From assembly GCA_001953115.1 (NCBI GenBank), contig LSSL01003887.1, forward strand, positions 1-28,545: 28,545 nt of DNA, read 5' to 3'. Source of the stretch: Smittium mucronatum. Taxonomy: Eukaryota > Kickxellomycota > Harpellomycetes > Harpellales > Legeriomycetaceae. The notes under the pieces are model-generated. The model saw only the letters and a list, made by a program, of their open reading frames with translations, was not told the DNA's origin and did not search any database. Position numbers and translations under genes: made by a program. Positions 1 to 13,900 of the stretch are shown here, piece by piece (positions within the stretch are counted from its first letter, which is position 1; every line of letters begins with the position of its first letter).

Positions 1-2
1 TA

Positions 3-566
3 TCAGCAGACCAACTGAATGTAATAAATAGCGCTGTATTGATTGTTACTATCCCAATTTTCGACACTTGGGTATTTCCGGCACTGGCAAAGCGTGGTAT
101 TTATCTTGGTCCTATCAAAAAATTCTTCATTGGGTTTATGATCGTATCTGCAGGCTTCGTTTATGTTACTGTCATCCAAAAGTTCGTTTACAAAAGTGGT
201 CCTTATTATGAATTCAATGGTCCAGATGTACCAGAAGATGCGTATAATGATATATCAATTTGGTGGCAGGTTCCTGCATACGTCTGTATTGGTATATCTG
301 AAATCTTTGCATCTATCACTGGTCTTGAATATGCCTTTTCTCAAGCTCCGGCTGAACTCAAATCTACTCTCACAGCTTTATTCTTATTATCCAACGCTGG
401 CGGTTCCTTGCTTGGAATGATTTTAGCGATTTGGAGTGGTGATCCTACAGTTTTATACACATTCGCTGCCCAGTCCATTATTATGTTTTTATTCGGTATT
501 GCATTTTATCTAGTCTTTAGACATTATGACGAAGAGGTAAGATTACAAATAACATATGAAGGCTGA
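3..566 (+). CDS. PTR2: POT/PTR2-family proton-coupled oligopeptide transporter, 3' part
   Basis: Last 187 codons of a di/tripeptide:H+ symporter of the plasma membrane (POT family, MFS fold). The frame is open from base 3, so the gene continues beyond the left edge; fungal members are about 580-610 aa, so roughly two thirds are missing. In fragment numbering, residues 11-20 (AVLIVTIPIF) and 41-58 are membrane segments. Residues 59-88 are the extracytoplasmic loop (QKFVYKSGP). Residues 89-121 carry the family block QVPAYV..SEIFASITGLEYAF..AP..LKS, with the conserved Glu100 and the Pro/Tyr of QxPxY. Two more hydrophobic segments follow (about 122-142 and 149-167), then a short charged C-tail ending at TGA 564-566. 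No intron is seen here. The family call is secure; the exact orthologue of yeast Ptr2 is inference. Confidence 0.93.
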   Translation, partial: SADQLNVINSAVLIVTIPIFDTWVFPALAKRGIYLGPIKKFFIGFMIVSAGFVYVTVIQKFVYKSGPYYEFNGPDVPEDAYNDISIWWQVPAYVCIGISEIFASITGLEYAFSQAPAELKSTLTALFLLSNAGGSLLGMILAIWSGDPTVLYTFAAQSIIMFLFGIAFYLVFRHYDEEVRLQITYEG

Positions 567-615
567 AACGATGATTTTTTAATTCTTGTTTTGTATCGTT
601 TTTCTTTTTTTTGAT

Positions 616-621
616 AATAAA
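616..621 (+). terminator. Candidate poly(A) signal of the peptide transporter
   Basis: AATAAA lies 49 bp after the transporter stop codon, just downstream of a T-rich stretch (590-612). The spacing suits a fungal 3'-end signal, but the surrounding DNA is so AT-rich that chance occurrence is common. Confidence 0.35.
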
Positions 622-3196
622 ACACTAATGATAGTTCATCGCTTTCCCGTTTTTAACCTATCTTAATATTATTAAAATGGATATTACAAAAACATCCAAA
701 CCAAAAATATCGATCTTTTAAGTATCCGATGAAAAAGTGATCCCCTGAATTCAATATAAATTCCCATCTTATCTGTTATTTTATTTTAACCAATTAACAC
801 ACTTGAAAAAACATGTTATCTTATTTTTGTTTTTATATTATTTTAAAAAAGCTAAATTGAAAATCGAATCGAATTTGATTGAAAGAAATAAAATTAAGCA
901 AATTTAGATCAAAATGCATTTTCAAAAACTAAAAATTAATTTGTGCTTAAATTAAAATTTAAAAAAAATCAATATATGGTACACATTGGTAAATTTTAAA
1001 TCAGAATAAGTTGAAAAAAAAATTAACTTGATAAAAAGAATGTCGCCAAGGGTATTTGCAATTTAATTTCATTTAAAATTATTGTGCTCTAATCTCAAAG
1101 ATTGCTTCTTTAACTACATTAAGATGGACATAATGGTCTAGTTTATGTATAATTTTTAAATAAAAATAAAAAACCCTTAAATATTCTGGAATTTGGATAA
1201 TCAATTTATTTCAAGAAATATCAATTGAAATTAATTAAACCCAAAAATTCATAGTTTTTTCAATGGATTCTATCGTACTTATGAGGGTCAAAATGCTCCT
1301 AATTATTATGGTATAACCTCATCCAAGGAATGGCTAATCAAAAAAAGTTTAAACTCTAATTATCCAATATTATTTATTTTTCGATATAAGGACGGGAAAT
1401 TTTTATTATTTTTTTTACTTAGTTTGATTTAAAATTTACCTATGTGTACTATATATTGATTTTTTTTAAACATAATTTGACACATAAATTAATTTTTGGT
1501 TTTTAAAAACGCAATTTGTTTTAAATTTACTTCTCTTGATTTCTTCCAAAAAAAATCTATTCTATTTATTTGTTAGCCTTAATAAAATGACAAAAATGAT
1601 TTAAATTTTTTTTTAAAATTTGAAAAAAAGCTTTTTATAATTGTTTTATATTTTGTCATGAAATAAAACGGTTAGCAATAAAATTTGTTTATTTTTCATA
1701 TTTTGGTTTTATTTTTTATACATAATTATATAAATCGAAAATTCTGCTATTGAACTAGATTTTTTAAATAAAAATAATGAAAGGTACCTTGAATATTTTT
1801 TTATAATTAATTTGATTAAAAATAATATTACTTGCTTTTCTGTGTTTTACAATTTTTGAACTTGATCTAAAAAATATAATCACAGAAACTAAAACTTAGC
1901 TGATAATATTTCGGTATTATACGTCAAAATAGCTATAATTATAGCGTTTTTATTTATTGAAACAGAAATTTTATTTAGAAAACTTATTCTCGTACAGAAT
2001 AAGATATATTTCTTTCATTCATATAACTTTTATTACTTCAAGAAAATTTTTTTTTGACAAACTATCTATATTAAATAACATATTGTTTAAATACCTCTTA
2101 AAAACTAAATTTTTTTTTTAAATAACCGTAATTTAAGTACAAAGGCATTTTTTAAAATAAAATTTATTCACGGTAGACTTAAAAATAGTGTAAAAACCTA
2201 AATTTTGATTTTAATATCTGTTGTGTTTTTTTTCAAACTTATAAAATTGAATAATTATTTTTTATCCTTATCCATTTTATTATTTTATTATTTTTATTTA
2301 AAGAATCCCAAAAATATATCTTTTTTAAAAAAATTCATAGGCTAAAATCTTTATTTATTCATTTCTAAAAAATTAAAATTTATATAAATTATACGCTGGA
2401 GAATTTGAAGAAAAAAATCAATGTTTCTCTAGTATTAAGCTTTAGTAAAAACTTGCATTTTTATAATAATTCTGTGATTTTTTATTCTTTTATACTTTAA
2501 AACTCAGAGTTATAAATTAATTGAGATGAAAAATTCATAAAGATTGAAAATTACTTTAAAAGCTGATTTCATTTTCAAAAATATGATTTATGATTTAAAA
2601 AAATAATTGATATATAAGCCTAAAAGCGAAAATTAATTTTTTTTTTTTTCTCATTAATTTATTACTAAATAACTGATAATTTTAAAAATATAGCCCAAAT
2701 TTTTATTTAATTATTATAAATTACTATAAAAGCCATCCAAAGTAAAATAAGCAACAATAAAATAAATAAATTTCAGTTTCTTTGAATAATATTGATTAAT
2801 TAAAAAAAACATAGTATTTTATAAAATAAGGAAAAATTGTTTCTTAAAAGGTACTTTTTTTAAAAAACGAATATAACTGTTAAATACAGAGTACTTTCAG
2901 TGAATTGATATTACATCTATAAGCGGATTATTAATCCTATATTTTACAATTTGAAAATTTAAACCATGATCTTTCTATTTCTTGAATAAAAAAATTACGC
3001 TAAAACTATATAAAACTTTAAATTTGCAGTAGAATATGTTTTTATTAAACCGATTAATACATAAAAATAAGATTGATTTTCGATGTAAAATTCAGATGAT
3101 TTTTTTAGGAAAATTGTGTTTTCGTTCAATTTTTTTAATCTAAATATGTAGTTTAATATTTGGAACACCCAAAAAAATGCATAAAATCCTGTAAAA

Positions 3197-3448
3197 ATGG
3201 AATTGTTTTTGTTTTTGCATATTATTTTATTAACCAATTTTTTTTTAATGAATGTTGGAATTTATCGAGCTCAAAGAGCGAAGACTAATTCATATTATCA
3301 GAGGAAGGGAGACATATTAATTCCCTCCCAGTCTTTTCATTCTACCTTTGCTAAAGATGATGAGATTATCTCTGACACGTACCTCACAGTCTATACCATA
3401 AAATTATATTTATTTAGTTCATTTTATTCACTATTTTATTGTATTTAG
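3197..3448 (+). CDS. Unassigned 83-codon ORF with an exon-like core
   Basis: Starts at ATG 3197 with a hydrophobic leader (about residues 3-20). It then runs through a markedly GC-richer patch (3256-3405) encoding a polar, mixed-composition stretch that includes YRAQRAKTNSYYQRKGD and FAKDDEIISD. The tail is again AT-driven (Leu/Phe/Tyr). A second Met at residue 18 (3248) could be a better start. A GTACCT donor-like site lies near 3379, so the patch could be a single exon of a split or decayed gene. I do not recognise the protein. Composition is the only support; it may be a relic or chance. Confidence 0.2.
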   Translation: MELFLFLHIILLTNFFLMNVGIYRAQRAKTNSYYQRKGDILIPSQSFHSTFAKDDEIISDTYLTVYTIKLYLFSSFYSLFYCI

Positions 3449-6400
3449 TTTTTCGGTTTAGTTTTATCCAATAATATTGTAACACTTTATTTTTCCCACC
3501 CCTCTTATAATATGAACTAATCTTCGTTGTTTGTGCTCGATCAATCCCAACATATTTAAATACCTAAATAATATGTTGAACGTTAGCCTTAATTATTTTT
3601 ATTATAGTGTAAATTCTTTTCTATTTTATTGATAAAAGTTACAAAAATATACAATTTTTATGTTAATGCAAGGATTTAAACTCTAATAGTCTTAAAACTG
3701 ATATATTTTTACCGATCATTTTTCAAAAATAATGATAAAATAATTTTTTTGCTTTATTAAGAAGGTTTAAACATTGATATATAAATATTTTATAACTGTT
3801 ATAAGTAACTACCTGATTAAATTTTTCTATATTTGAGTATCATCTAATTCGGTTTGTTTTTTTTGATAATATTTTTTTCTGGGGGATATATCAAAATTAG
3901 CATAATAGTAATTAACCTTTTAAATTTCAAATTCTAAGAAAATGCTTTTATCTTAGTTTAAATATAATAAAATAAGAATAGTTCAATTTTTTAAAAATAA
4001 GATTATATGGCTTAGTCGATTTTTAAAAAATAAGACTGTTTTTATTTTTGAATTTGATCTTACTGAAAGTTAACTTTCAAAACATTGCTTATTTTTAAAT
4101 GCATATATATTTGTGTTTTATAATATAATATCCAGATCAATTATAGAAATAAAAATGAGCTATATCTAATGTTTTTACAAATTTTTAGTTGTAATTTTGT
4201 ACATTCTTTTGAAATTTTGTCTAAAAAATGGATTATAACAAAAAATAAATCTCAAAAAACCTTTCACCATTGAATTTATTTGTAGAATTATATTGTTAAA
4301 GGTAAATTTTTAAGATTGAGAACCTCAGGAATAGTTACAATTTACCAGTAGATATTAAAAAAAAATCAATAGTAAAATTAAGTAATTGTTAATACTGATT
4401 CTAGAGGCTAGAGTCTAGATAATGGAAAGGAATAAGGAAATCGGTCCAGTTTATTTGCTTTTTTGCTTATTAATGAGGTACCAAAGTTAATATTTTTATG
4501 GATCGATGATGTTGATGGATTTACCCTCTGTGTGTAGCCATGATTAACTCTGTATCCAAAGATTTTTCTGATCCGTCATATTATTTATTTATTTATTTTA
4601 TAGAATAATATTTAATCTCTAAAAATTCAGCTAATAAAATTCTTTTTCGCGTAAATTTTTGGATGAGAATTACAGAAATTTTAAGAATGAAGCTGTGAAT
4701 CTTTCAATAATTTAATAAAATACTGTTAAAAGCTAGGATTTTTTCGCAAAAATAAAAAAATTTGATTTTTACAATCCAAAATCTTTTTAAAAAATTAAAA
4801 TAAGATGTATATAAAACCACTCAATAATTAAATGAATAATTTTTTGAGATAAATATTATGCCTAGATAAAGAAAAGCCTAAAATTTTGAAAAATCCTGAG
4901 CTTTATAAATATCACAAAATAATCCAAAATATTCATAGATGAAATTTTCTGAGAAATAATTTAGTTGGAATCAAGCATAAAATTCTGATGTGTTAAAAAG
5001 CGTGTAAAATACTCTCAATAAGAGCTATGGGAGTAAAATTGATTTTTAAAGCTCTAGATTATTTTTTTAAGGGGAGGGGAGTGATATTTTTAATTCTATA
5101 TCCAAAAAATAAAACCTCGATAAATTATTAAAATAATACAAATTTTCATTCACTATAACTTTTTTTAAAAAATATAAAACTACCATTTACACATTACCTG
5201 ATATTTAAATTTACGTTCGGATCAACTATTAAGAACTTTATAATACCAACATAACTTCACTTAAAAAATATCGGTAATTTGCAGGTTATAAAATTAGAAA
5301 TAAACGAGTGTAAATGGAAAAAAAATCTCTCAATATTTAGAATTTTTTAAATTTTAAATCTCGGAAGACTTGAAAACTACCTTAACTAGACCATCCATAT
5401 AACTCTTATCCAACATACACCTTTGAAAAAAATTTTGAATGGGTATAAAAATTTTAATCCCGAAATTTTGAAGAATTTAGATTTACTTATTTCAAAAAGC
5501 TCTTATTTTTAAATCAAGTTGTGGTCCTCATGATTTTGAAATTATTCTCTGAAATATATGTATAAATAATTTATTTCAATGTGATCAATTAGATCTCGAA
5601 AGAAAAATATGAAATTCTAAATACCAATCTATTTTTATAATTTTTTGAAGTAAAGATGGTATAAGTGAGAATAAAAAAGGATTTATAATTATAATTATAA
5701 CTAGATAAAAAAAAATACCAAAAAAATTATAAAAGATTTTTAAAATAAAAATTGAGCACTTTTTAAAAAGGATAAGATGGGTATCAAGGGACATCCGATT
5801 TATATATTCTACATAGTTTTGATGCCTACATTATGGAAGGAACAAGCAATAGTGGATACAGAAAATATAAATATAGATATATGAATATTCCACAATATAA
5901 ATTGTTGTAGTTTTACTTTTAGGGGTTTTCATACTAAAGAAATTAATTAGCTGAGTTTTAAAATATTTTTTTATAATTAATTGACTTATGAAATTAGGTT
6001 ATTATCCCGATAATTCTAATTAAAAATTTATGATATGTATACACAATGATTCCACATTTTATGCAAAAAAAAAAAATTAGTTTTTCAGTTATATCGAAAG
6101 GATAACTTATATTAAAAAAATATTTAAGAGGAAAAGGATGTATTAAAAGTTCGATATTTAAAGTATTAACGGGTTAAAAATGTGAAACTAATAAAGAAGT
6201 AAGACAGATATACTTTCATCTACTTTATTTTTGATTATAAGTAAAAAAATAGTTCTTACACATAAGAGTATTTGAGGGCATTTATTATTTGAATCTAGCA
6301 ATATAACACGATTTTTAATTTTTTTAATTTTAATAAACCTAATAATAAAAAATTATGGGGAGAAATAAGCCATTTAGATTAATTTGATGCTTAGGAGAGA

Positions 6401-9400
6401 CTGCGAAAAGAATAAAGCACGCATGTGATTTTATTTAAAGTTGCAAAAAAAAATAGGCTCTAATTGAAAGAAGATATCAAATTTAAATTTATTTTTTTGA
6501 ATTAGGGCATATTTCAGAAATAATTTCGCATTTCAACCTTTAATTTTCCAAAAAAAGTATCTAATGGATTAATTAGAATTTTTCAAGTTGAATAATTTTA
6601 TTTAAATATTTAAAAAAATGTGTTAATTTTAATAAATTTTATAAATCTTTATTAGTTTGGTTTTTAAAGTAAATTAAAATCATTTAACTTTTCTAAAAAC
6701 TGGTATCGCTAAAAAAAAGTGGCAATTTTTATTAATTTAATGTACTTATTTTAATAAAATTTCATGGAATAAACTAAAAAAAAATTAAGATTTTTGATTA
6801 TATTTTCTGAGGCGATAATATCTTAAAAAATAATTGTAAAAATATTCAAAAATTAAAAATATTTTTAAAAATACTAATTATGAATCTAATATAAGTTAAT
6901 CCAGCAAATAATAATTTCTTTCTAATATTTTTGAAAAAAGTGGATTTTTAATTTCCACATAATCACTACTCTGTAATTTTAATATTTTGGTAGGTTAATT
7001 TATTCTTTTTTTTATAATATTAAACTGATTCACCCATTCGAAGCGGGGCAATAAAAAAACTTTTCACCATGAAAATAGTTTTAAAAACAGAAAAATGGTA
7101 GAATTGATTAATTTTGAACTATACTCTTGTGATATGGGGATTATGAGTAAATAGAATGAGAAAAGATTAAGGTTTCCTAGTCTATCACTTTTGATATTTT
7201 TTTGCAACGATTTTTTATATCTATCTAATATATATATATATCCAATAATATACACGATATTTTTAAAATAATCAATTCCAGATCTTGTGTAACAGTTTTT
7301 AATTTAATCTTTCTGAAATTGGCTAAAATACTTTTAAACTCGATATTTCAAAACTATATCATTAACTTAATTAAGCTGCTATATTTTGAATCTATATATT
7401 ATATTTATTAAAATCCAATTAAAATATTGCTATTTGCTACAAACAGCTAGAAACATCCTGTACTTGATTTTTCAAAGAACAAATTATCTAGTTCTGCCAA
7501 TTTTTAAGTTTTCAAATATCCTAATAGTCTATAACATTTTCAAATTTAATAATAAAAATTTTAATTTTCATAGAAATAGCGGTTGTAAAAATAGAAGTAA
7601 ATAATATACTCAAGATTACAGATTTTATTCAGAAACTTGCTTAAACTCAACAATTATTTTTATCAAAAATTTTGAAAGTAAAAAAGTAATGGGGTATTTA
7701 ATAGACAGAATATTAAAAAAATTGATAGATATGAAATTTTTTACAGTTCGAAATTCGAGTTTATACGCAAAATTTAAGCATGGACGCGATTATAACTTCA
7801 ATATCATTTAAAAAAATTGTTTATTTCTTTATTTGGCTAGAAATAAGATGAGTAAAAACTTTAGCATTGAGCATAAGAAATCTTTATACTGGTAAAAAAT
7901 ACTTCTTAAATATAGCTAGGATCATGACCTAAATCTGATCCCTAAGACTCCAAGAATTAAACTATAAAAAACAACAAACCTTAAATAAAATAATCTATAG
8001 AATATTGTAGAAATGAAAAAAAAAAAAAGGGTAATTTTAAAGAAGAAATAGAATTATTGCAATTAGAAAATATTTTAACGTAATCCATGAATTAATTAAG
8101 ACTTCAAAACTAAATTAGGAAGTTTTTATATATATATTTTTTCCTAAACCGCACGCCGTGTATGAAAAAAACAGTATAAATGTAATTTCATTGAATTATT
8201 TTTATTTGAAACTCAGGTATTTTGGGTCTATTCAAATGGATTCAAAGATTTCGCGGGTGGATAATATTATACCTTTAGATTTGGATTTTATATATCCGAA
8301 AATACTGAATCATGGGATATTTTTTTAATAAAATTTTGAATGAAATTTTTTTTGAATTTATAATGATAAATATCTTGTTTTAATATTTGATTTTTTAAAT
8401 AGAATAGAGTTGCATTTTTATAAAATTTGCTACCTGCTAATGATTCAAGATATTTAATAAATCTGTATCTAAATATAATTGAGACATTTTAAAAGAGACT
8501 AGGCAAATAAAATTAGTAGGCTAACAGAGATTTCGAAAAAATTTCGTGCTTAAAAGAATGGTCAAAATAAAAGAAAATTATTGATATGAATAAAATTTGT
8601 GAAATGAAAATATTGAAATCACCTGGATCCCGAATATTGAATATCATTATCTAATACTTCCGAATCGACTTATAATTTACTTCACGATTTGAGAGCTCTA
8701 TATCGTTTCAATTATACATTATTTTTAAATATCAAAATCAAAATTGAAAATATTTGATAAAAAAAAAAGGTATATAAATGAACTTAAAAAAAAAAATTCA
8801 AAACATTTCAAATAAACATAATATTTGGAAGTAATGGTATTTTATAAAAATTAGGGCAATATATATCCATTGTATAATGATATATTTATGATCAAGAGGT
8901 TATGAAAAATATATAAAAAACCCTTTTGGTTTATATTAAAGATTAAAAAATCCTATCTTCTTTTTAAAGTGGTCTCGTTTTTAAAATTTTAATCCTAAGA
9001 TTTTATCAGATAGTTTTAAAGAAAAAAATCTCTGATTTTGGAAAATAGAAATAATTTGAATCCTATTGATATTATCGTGATCAAAAAATGTACCAATATT
9101 CAGCCCCCACTAGTAAAAAAGCTTCCTTGGAGACCAAAAAATTAAAATCTATCCCAGTTTTTGAGAAGAAGAAAACGATTTATTAATAAGATGATGCAAT
9201 CGCGAAAGAGGTAGACACGTCAAGAAAACATTAAGGATAAACTCCTTTTTGCTTTTAAAATTATCTGTATCATTGTATTAAATATAAGATTTTATTAATG
9301 CATAATCATTGAAAATAAGTAAAAATAATTAACTTATTTATATAATCTATTCACATATCATGGCTTAACTAAAGTACAGTGGTAATTCATTTGATTTTTT

Positions 9401-10831
9401 TTTGTGTTAAATTTCGTTAATTAATTATTTTACAGCGTAGTAGAACTGAGATATATATTAAGAGACTATTAACTTCTGACCTAAAAATTATCAGAATTTT
9501 ATAAGCTGATATAAACTTAATATACTAGAGGTATAATTTAAACCTATAACTCAGATTAGTAATAAATACGTGTTAATTAAAAGCCACAAAAGTGTAGAAA
9601 TTGGATTTTAAATGTTAATATAGAAAGATAAAATAGCTATTATTTGTAATTAACTTAATATGAAAGAATTATTTGCACCATAATTTTTTTATCTTAATCC
9701 AAATTTAAATTAAAAATTACTACATAATTGTTATTTTTTCTTACAAGTTTTAAATTTGAGATTTTGGAAATTTTAAAAAAATTCTATTGAATTTTTTCAA
9801 TAAATACATCTTCAATATTTATATCGCTGAATATCATCAAAATTAAACCAAGAACTTCTCGATCTAGAAGTTTTTAAAAAATAAAAATTATTTCCTAAAT
9901 TTTGTATTCGAAATTACAGCAGCTGATACGAAACTATAAATTTATAAAAAGTATAAATATATGTCTGAAGGTTTACATTTTCAAAAAAATTGATAATCAG
10001 AGAATTATTTATAATCAAAAATTAAAAAAAAAATTATTAATACTCAATAATAATAAATTAGTCTTTAGATAAATCCAATTGATTTATTCAATGTGGTTGG
10101 AATTTTTTTTATATTAAGTTACTAAAATACGATTCACGCCTAGATTTTTTTTAGTTAAGGCAAGAATTTATTTCTTAATTGTAAAATCAAATTTTCTATT
10201 TCTCTGGTGCTATAAGTATAGTACTTAAAAATAGTAACAGCCCCTCTCCGAAGTAATAATATAATTTATAAATAAATAAACTAAATAACATCCTATCGCA
10301 TTGGAGAAACTTTGGATCAGTTATTGAAAAAATTCAATAAACCCTTTAGCCATAACATTCTGTGAAAAAAAAAAAATTTATATGCAAAATTTTTGTCTAT
10401 ATCTTTGATTTTTCAATCTTTTTTTTAATTTTTCCAATACTTTATTATTTATTTGTTTATTTCAAAAAAAAATCTATAAAGAATTATTGCGCATTGTAAA
10501 TTTATATACTTATAATGGAAATAAATATCCAATTAAATAATAGAAATTTGTGAATTTAGTTTATGTTAAATTTGTGTTTTATTTCATTTTTACTTATAAA
10601 ATAATGATAAAAAATAATTGATTTTAGTAAAAATATTTCCAATTATTTATTATGTTTCATAGTGGGGTATATATTGATTTAAGTGTTTTTAATTTAACTT
10701 AATGTTGAAAAAACTGTCTTTTGATGAAAAAATTTTATCTATTTATTTATCAAACTTGAAAAGCTTACGAATTTTGATTTCTGATTCTTTAAATAAAAGT
10801 AAATGAAAAATATTAATTTTTATATTACTAG

Positions 10832-10852
10832 ATATATATATATATATATATA
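10832..10852. repeat. (TA)n microsatellite
   Basis: Uninterrupted alternating A/T tract of about 21 bp inside the AT-rich desert. Confidence 0.9.
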
Positions 10853-10898
10853 ATTATTAGTTTTATTTATTTTTTTTAGTAATTTTTATTTAATTGAT

Positions 10899-10963
10899 AA
10901 TTTTTTAATTAATATTTGATATTTGATATTTGATATTTAAGTTATTAATTAAATTAAAAAATT
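10899..10963. repeat. AT inverted repeat enclosing a GATATTT tandem repeat
   Basis: The left arm at 10899-10913 (AATTTTTTAATTAAT) is complementary to the right arm at 10944-10963 apart from a 5-base insertion in the right arm. The loop holds three perfect copies of GATATTT (10918-10938) preceded by one imperfect copy (AATATTT, 10911-10917). Function unknown. Confidence 0.7.
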
Positions 10964-13900
10964 AAAAAACCAAAAAAATAAAATTAAACATCAAATAATC
11001 AAAAAAAAGCATATACCAAATATACAAACCACATTAGATAAAGTTTAAGATGCTTTAAAATTATTCCAAATTCAATAGAAAAAAAAACATCAAATGTAGA
11101 AGTAAATTTTTTTAAAAAACTCCAATAGAGATAAATAAATTTAAAATATCTTCGTTTGAAAAAAGCTTTGGGTTTTTTTTTTACATATCATCTTATTTAA
11201 AAAAAAACCATACTTAATATTGTGTATCATAATATTTTAAATTTGGTTAAATGATATTTTTCCAAAAAAATAAAGAAAAAAAGTATTAAACATAAATTTA
11301 TTTTCAAAATCTGGAAAATATTTACAAAAATTATATTTTTCCAGTAATTCCTTTCATTAAATTTCTGAGAAGTCTCCAAAATTTTTCTCAAAATCTTTAT
11401 TGAAAAGTTATCTTGATTCCATTAATTCCCTAGCTGTTTCAAAATCGAATTTATATTTGATATTCTATTTTGGGATCCAAGAATATTGAGGAACCATTTC
11501 TTTGCCATTTATTATTGTTTATTTGGTGGATATATACGTTTATCCAACAATTATCAGTTATATTAAATTTAATATTTTAATTATGGGATGGTGTTAGTTA
11601 TGGTTTAATCGTTTATCCTGAAAGATTAAAAAAAATGCTATACTTATTCGATAAAATAATTGTGAAAATACGAAGAAATAACTTTTGTGAAAAAATATTT
11701 ATAATCTGTTATATTTCAAGTTAATTTTTAGTAAAAAGAAAAAGAATTGGCGGAAATTTCTCGAAATTTGTAGAAAAAAGAGATAGGGAAAAACAGATTC
11801 TATACAAATCTTCCGGGGTTTGCCGAAATTTCCAGATATTTTTTTTTCCAGATTTTTTCTACGAATTAGCTCCAAATTTTGAAATTATATCTAAAATACA
11901 GCTGGTGATTTTTATTTGGGTTTTATTTGAAATTTTTGGGGCAAAATTAACCATTTTAAATGTTCACCTCAACATCATCTTCAATAGTAATATATCTCAG
12001 TATTTTTGCCATTATTTTTTCTAAATTTTCAAATTTTTGCTTTTTTTAATTTTTCATAATTATTAATAATACAATTCCTAATAATTTACAAAGATAAATT
12101 TTACAAATTTTTTGATTTCAAATAAAAAAAAAATTAACTTAAAAAATGCTATTAAATTGAAGGAGAATGTTATTAAAGGGGTATTTTTTAATTTAAAAAT
12201 TCTTAAAAAACACTTGAAAGAATTACTTTATCTATGTTTTTATGCCAAATTTTATGAAAAAATAATCTCCCAAACATCCTAATATAAAATATTTTATTTC
12301 ATTTTTTCATTCCCGAATATTCTTTTATTTTTTATATAATTTTCACAATTAATTATTATTTTAAACTCAAGGCTTTTTAAGATCTAATTTTCTTATATCC
12401 TTTTTTTTTATTTGCTTCAAATTTTAAACATCCCCCGAATATAAAAACACCCTTCAAAATTAATTTTGTAAAAAAAAAAATGAAATTTATTTATCATCTT
12501 ATTTTTAATTTCATAAACTCAATAAAAAAGCTTCTCTTTAAGAAAACGTTTAAAAAAATTTATTAATTTATTAATTTATAGGATAATATTACTTTATAAG
12601 AAATGAAAGTCCAAAATTTTATATATATTATTTTAATTCCTTTAAAAAATATATATAAAAAATTAAGAAAAATCAAATTATTGTATTTTTAAACCCTACA
12701 ATAAAAGATATAAAAATTCATGAAAATTGTCTATTAAAGTCGATTTGGATTTATTTTTAGTTTGTATTTAGTTGGGTATGTGTTAAGATTTGTAATCTAC
12801 TAACTTTTTTAAAGTAAGATTTTTTTTATAAATACTTAAACGTTATTTTTTGATATTTTCTGGCTAAAAAATACCAGTTTAAATATCTTTCATTAAAATC
12901 AGTTAGCTTTATGAATCTAAAATCTCTTCCAACTAAATTAATATATCATTAAAATGAAACTAATGATCATTTAAATATATAATTAAATTTAAATAATCTG
13001 CTAATAGCTTTATTGATATAAAACCTATAAACTATAAATAGAAAGTATCAAATCTTATTTAACTTATGAAAAAGCAAAATTGTCCTAAATATTCCATTGA
13101 TTGGGTTTCTATTCGTTTTATAACGGTTTTAATAATTAAAAATATATTCAGAAAAAAATATAATTTATAAATTTAAAAGGTAATCTAGCTTTCTTTATAT
13201 CTATAAATAAATTCAATTAAAAAAATAATTTAATATTTTCATTTCTTTATTATTAAAAAAAATATGGGAAAAAATACAATATAAAAAGAAATGTTTTTAA
13301 AGATAAAAAAATTTTGAATGATAAAGTGTAGTTAATTTTTTTCATTTTTCAACACGATTGCCAACTATTCTATAATTTAATTTCATTTAATTCTATAGTT
13401 TACTAATCTTTTATAAAAAAAACTTTTTTCTTCAAAAAATTATGGGTTAAAACTCACTAAAAGATAAATTTTATACTACGAAACGCATTTTTTATTTTAA
13501 TAGATTTTTTTATATTATTTCATTTTATGGAAAAAAAATTTCTATATCTTTGCCATCATATTTTTAAATCTTATAATTTATTACGAGTAAGATATTTTTA
13601 TTCCTTATTTTAACATAATTAGTAAAAATATGGAAAAACTCAAATCTTTATTATTATTATTTTTCGGTTATAATTTTCTATATTTATATTTGAGCCCTTT
13701 TGAAATTTTTTTCTAAAATTTTTTTGTATTATTTTCATGTATATATTTTAATTATCGTGTTAAAGCATGAAAAGTATTTACACAATAATAAGAACCATTT
13801 ATAACAAAATTATACATTTTTTGCTCTAAAATGGTGTAAATTTACTATAAAATTAATAATTTAATAAAAAATATTGTAATTTTTTATTTGGAAACGGAAA

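Noticed and set aside
163..420. 85-codon plus-strand ORF inside the transporter
   Set aside because: Out-of-frame shadow of the conserved POT-family coding sequence.
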